NCBI GenBank assembly: GCA_009918425.1 | Contig: RGEC01000139.1 | Location: 1-5,849, forward strand | Reading direction: 5' to 3' | Length of the DNA: 5,849 bases | Source of the DNA: Bacteroidota bacterium | GTDB taxonomy: Bacteria > Bacteroidota > Bacteroidia > NS11-12g > UBA955 | Part shown: positions 4,960-5,849 of the stretch, in pieces | How the letters are laid out: every line of letters starts with the position of its first letter | How positions within the stretch are numbered: position 1 is the first letter of the stretch | Notes under the pieces: generated by a model | What the model was told of the DNA's origin: nothing | What the model saw: the letters and a program-made list of their open reading frames with translations, nothing else | The model's database searches: none | Program-made: the position numbers and the translations under genes

Positions 4960-5849
4960 GTGTTTCGTTTCTGCATTCAATTTTCAAGCAGTTACAACAG
5001 GGCGATGATAGTATTGCCTGCAACATAGAAGACAAGTATTACACTTATAAGCAATTGGCTGAATTTACAGGTTCCGTGCAAGGCAAAATTCAGCGAACCG
5101 GCAGCATGAATATTGGGATTGTTGTTCAAAACAATCCTCAAACCTATGCCACTATCCTTGCAGCGTGGCTCACCGGTAAGGCCTATGTTCCGTTTCCTTC
5201 CCACTACCCTGTTACCCGAATTGAAGAGATTTTATTATCAGCAGAAATAGGAACTGTTTTTTATGCAGAAGAAGATGAAGAGATCGATAACCTGAAAAAA
5301 CAATTTTCTGAAATAGAATTCATTAATAGCTCTGAATTACCTGCGTCTGATTGTTTTTGTTCGTTCCCTACCGAAGAAAAAATAGCCTACATACTGTTTA
5401 CATCCGGTACAACAGGCAAACCCAAGGGCGTTCCTATCACTTTTGGAAATTTACAGGCTTTCATGGACGGATTTGATGCTTTGGGATATGAAGTGCATTC
5501 AAACGACCGCTTCCTGCAGATGTTTGACCTTACTTTTGATCTTTCTGTGGTTTGTTTTACCAGACCGCTTATGTGTGGAGGAAGCTTCTATACTTTACCT
5601 GCGGGTATGATTAAAACTCTTGCCCTCTATCATGTACTCGATGAATATCAGATTACGGTTAGTTTGATGGTTCCCTCGTCTATCGGCCTGCTCCTTCCCT
5701 ATCTGGAAGATATTCACCTACCGGAATTGCGGATTTCACAGTTTTGTGGTGAGGCCCTAAAAAAGGATTTATTAATCAAATGGATGACATGTGTGCCTAA
5801 CGCCAGATTTGATAATGTGTACGGTCCTACAGAAGCCACCATTTATTGC
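4956..5849 (+). CDS. Amino-acid-adenylating enzyme, ANL superfamily (NRPS A-domain/DltA-like), 3' end outside window
   Basis: The frame is open from an ATG at 4956 to the window edge (298 codons), and its ATGA overlaps the gatB stop, implying translational coupling. ANL enzymes activate a carboxylic acid as acyl-AMP and usually pass it to a carrier-protein thiol or CoA. Visible core motifs are a KAYVPFPSHYP segment (75-85, A2-like), the phosphate loop LFTSGTTGKPKG (147-158, A3), TFDLSV (193-198, A4) and NVYGPTE (287-293, A5). Asp195 lies where amino-acid-activating members (gramicidin synthetase A-domain, DltA) have the Asp that holds the substrate amino group, so an amino acid substrate is likely. 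The hinge, the C-terminal domain and the catalytic Lys (A10) are beyond the edge, as are any carrier or condensation domains, so a stand-alone enzyme cannot be told from the first module of an NRPS. It begins directly with the adenylation domain. DltA proper or an acyl-CoA ligase are less favoured alternatives. Confidence 0.88.
   Translation, partial: MSVSFLHSIFKQLQQGDDSIACNIEDKYYTYKQLAEFTGSVQGKIQRTGSMNIGIVVQNNPQTYATILAAWLTGKAYVPFPSHYPVTRIEEILLSAEIGTVFYAEEDEEIDNLKKQFSEIEFINSSELPASDCFCSFPTEEKIAYILFTSGTTGKPKGVPITFGNLQAFMDGFDALGYEVHSNDRFLQMFDLTFDLSVVCFTRPLMCGGSFYTLPAGMIKTLALYHVLDEYQITVSLMVPSSIGLLLPYLEDIHLPELRISQFCGEALKKDLLIKWMTCVPNARFDNVYGPTEATIYC

Noticed and set aside
4992..5204. Leftward open frame inside the adenylating enzyme gene
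   Set aside because: Antisense shadow of the ANL coding region, which carries ordered A2-A5 motifs on the plus strand.

Overview
The window looks like a chromosomal segment of a Bacteroidota bacterium, probably outside the well-studied Flavobacterium and Porphyromonas groups. Three things point there: two type IX secretion/gliding genes (PorP/SprF family and GldK/PorK), a Bacteroidota-like class A RNase P RNA, and repeated Bacteroidota-type promoters (TTG, 19-20 nt spacer, TAnnTTTG) in place of TATAAT boxes. No mobile element, CRISPR array or phage gene was seen.

Layout. Positions 1-39 hold the probable first 13 codons of a leftward gene with a hydrophobic, signal-peptide-like start; its candidate promoter faces away from the next gene. 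Positions 219-1232 encode a PorP/SprF-family outer-membrane protein with its own promoter and a strong hairpin after it. Positions 1364-2890 encode the lipoprotein GldK/PorK, again with its own promoter and followed by a clear intrinsic terminator. gldL, gldM and gldN do not follow; instead come two stable-RNA genes, rnpB (about 2960-3353) and tRNA-Gly(GCC) (3439-3514), the tRNA with its own promoter and terminator. Directly after that terminator begins gatB (glutamyl/aspartyl-tRNA amidotransferase subunit B), overlapping by 4 nt a gene for an amino-acid-adenylating enzyme of the ANL superfamily, which runs off the right edge.

How the genes fit together. PorP and GldK are outer-membrane-side parts of the type IX secretion machinery. 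rnpB, tRNA-Gly and gatB all serve translation, but apart from position nothing shows them to be one functional unit. The adenylating enzyme is translationally coupled to gatB, its substrate is unknown, and its downstream partners lie outside the window.

The oddest point is the gatB start. Recognisable GatB homology begins only 1-2 codons past the U-tract of the tRNA terminator. The usual first 9 or so codons are absent, and the conserved EIHVQ stretch lies upstream of the first ATG in frame. This may be a real deletion or shifted start, a decayed copy, or an assembly error. I saw no clearly novel multi-gene system; the gatB/tRNA junction, the isolated gldK and the gatB-adenylase overlap deserve the second look.
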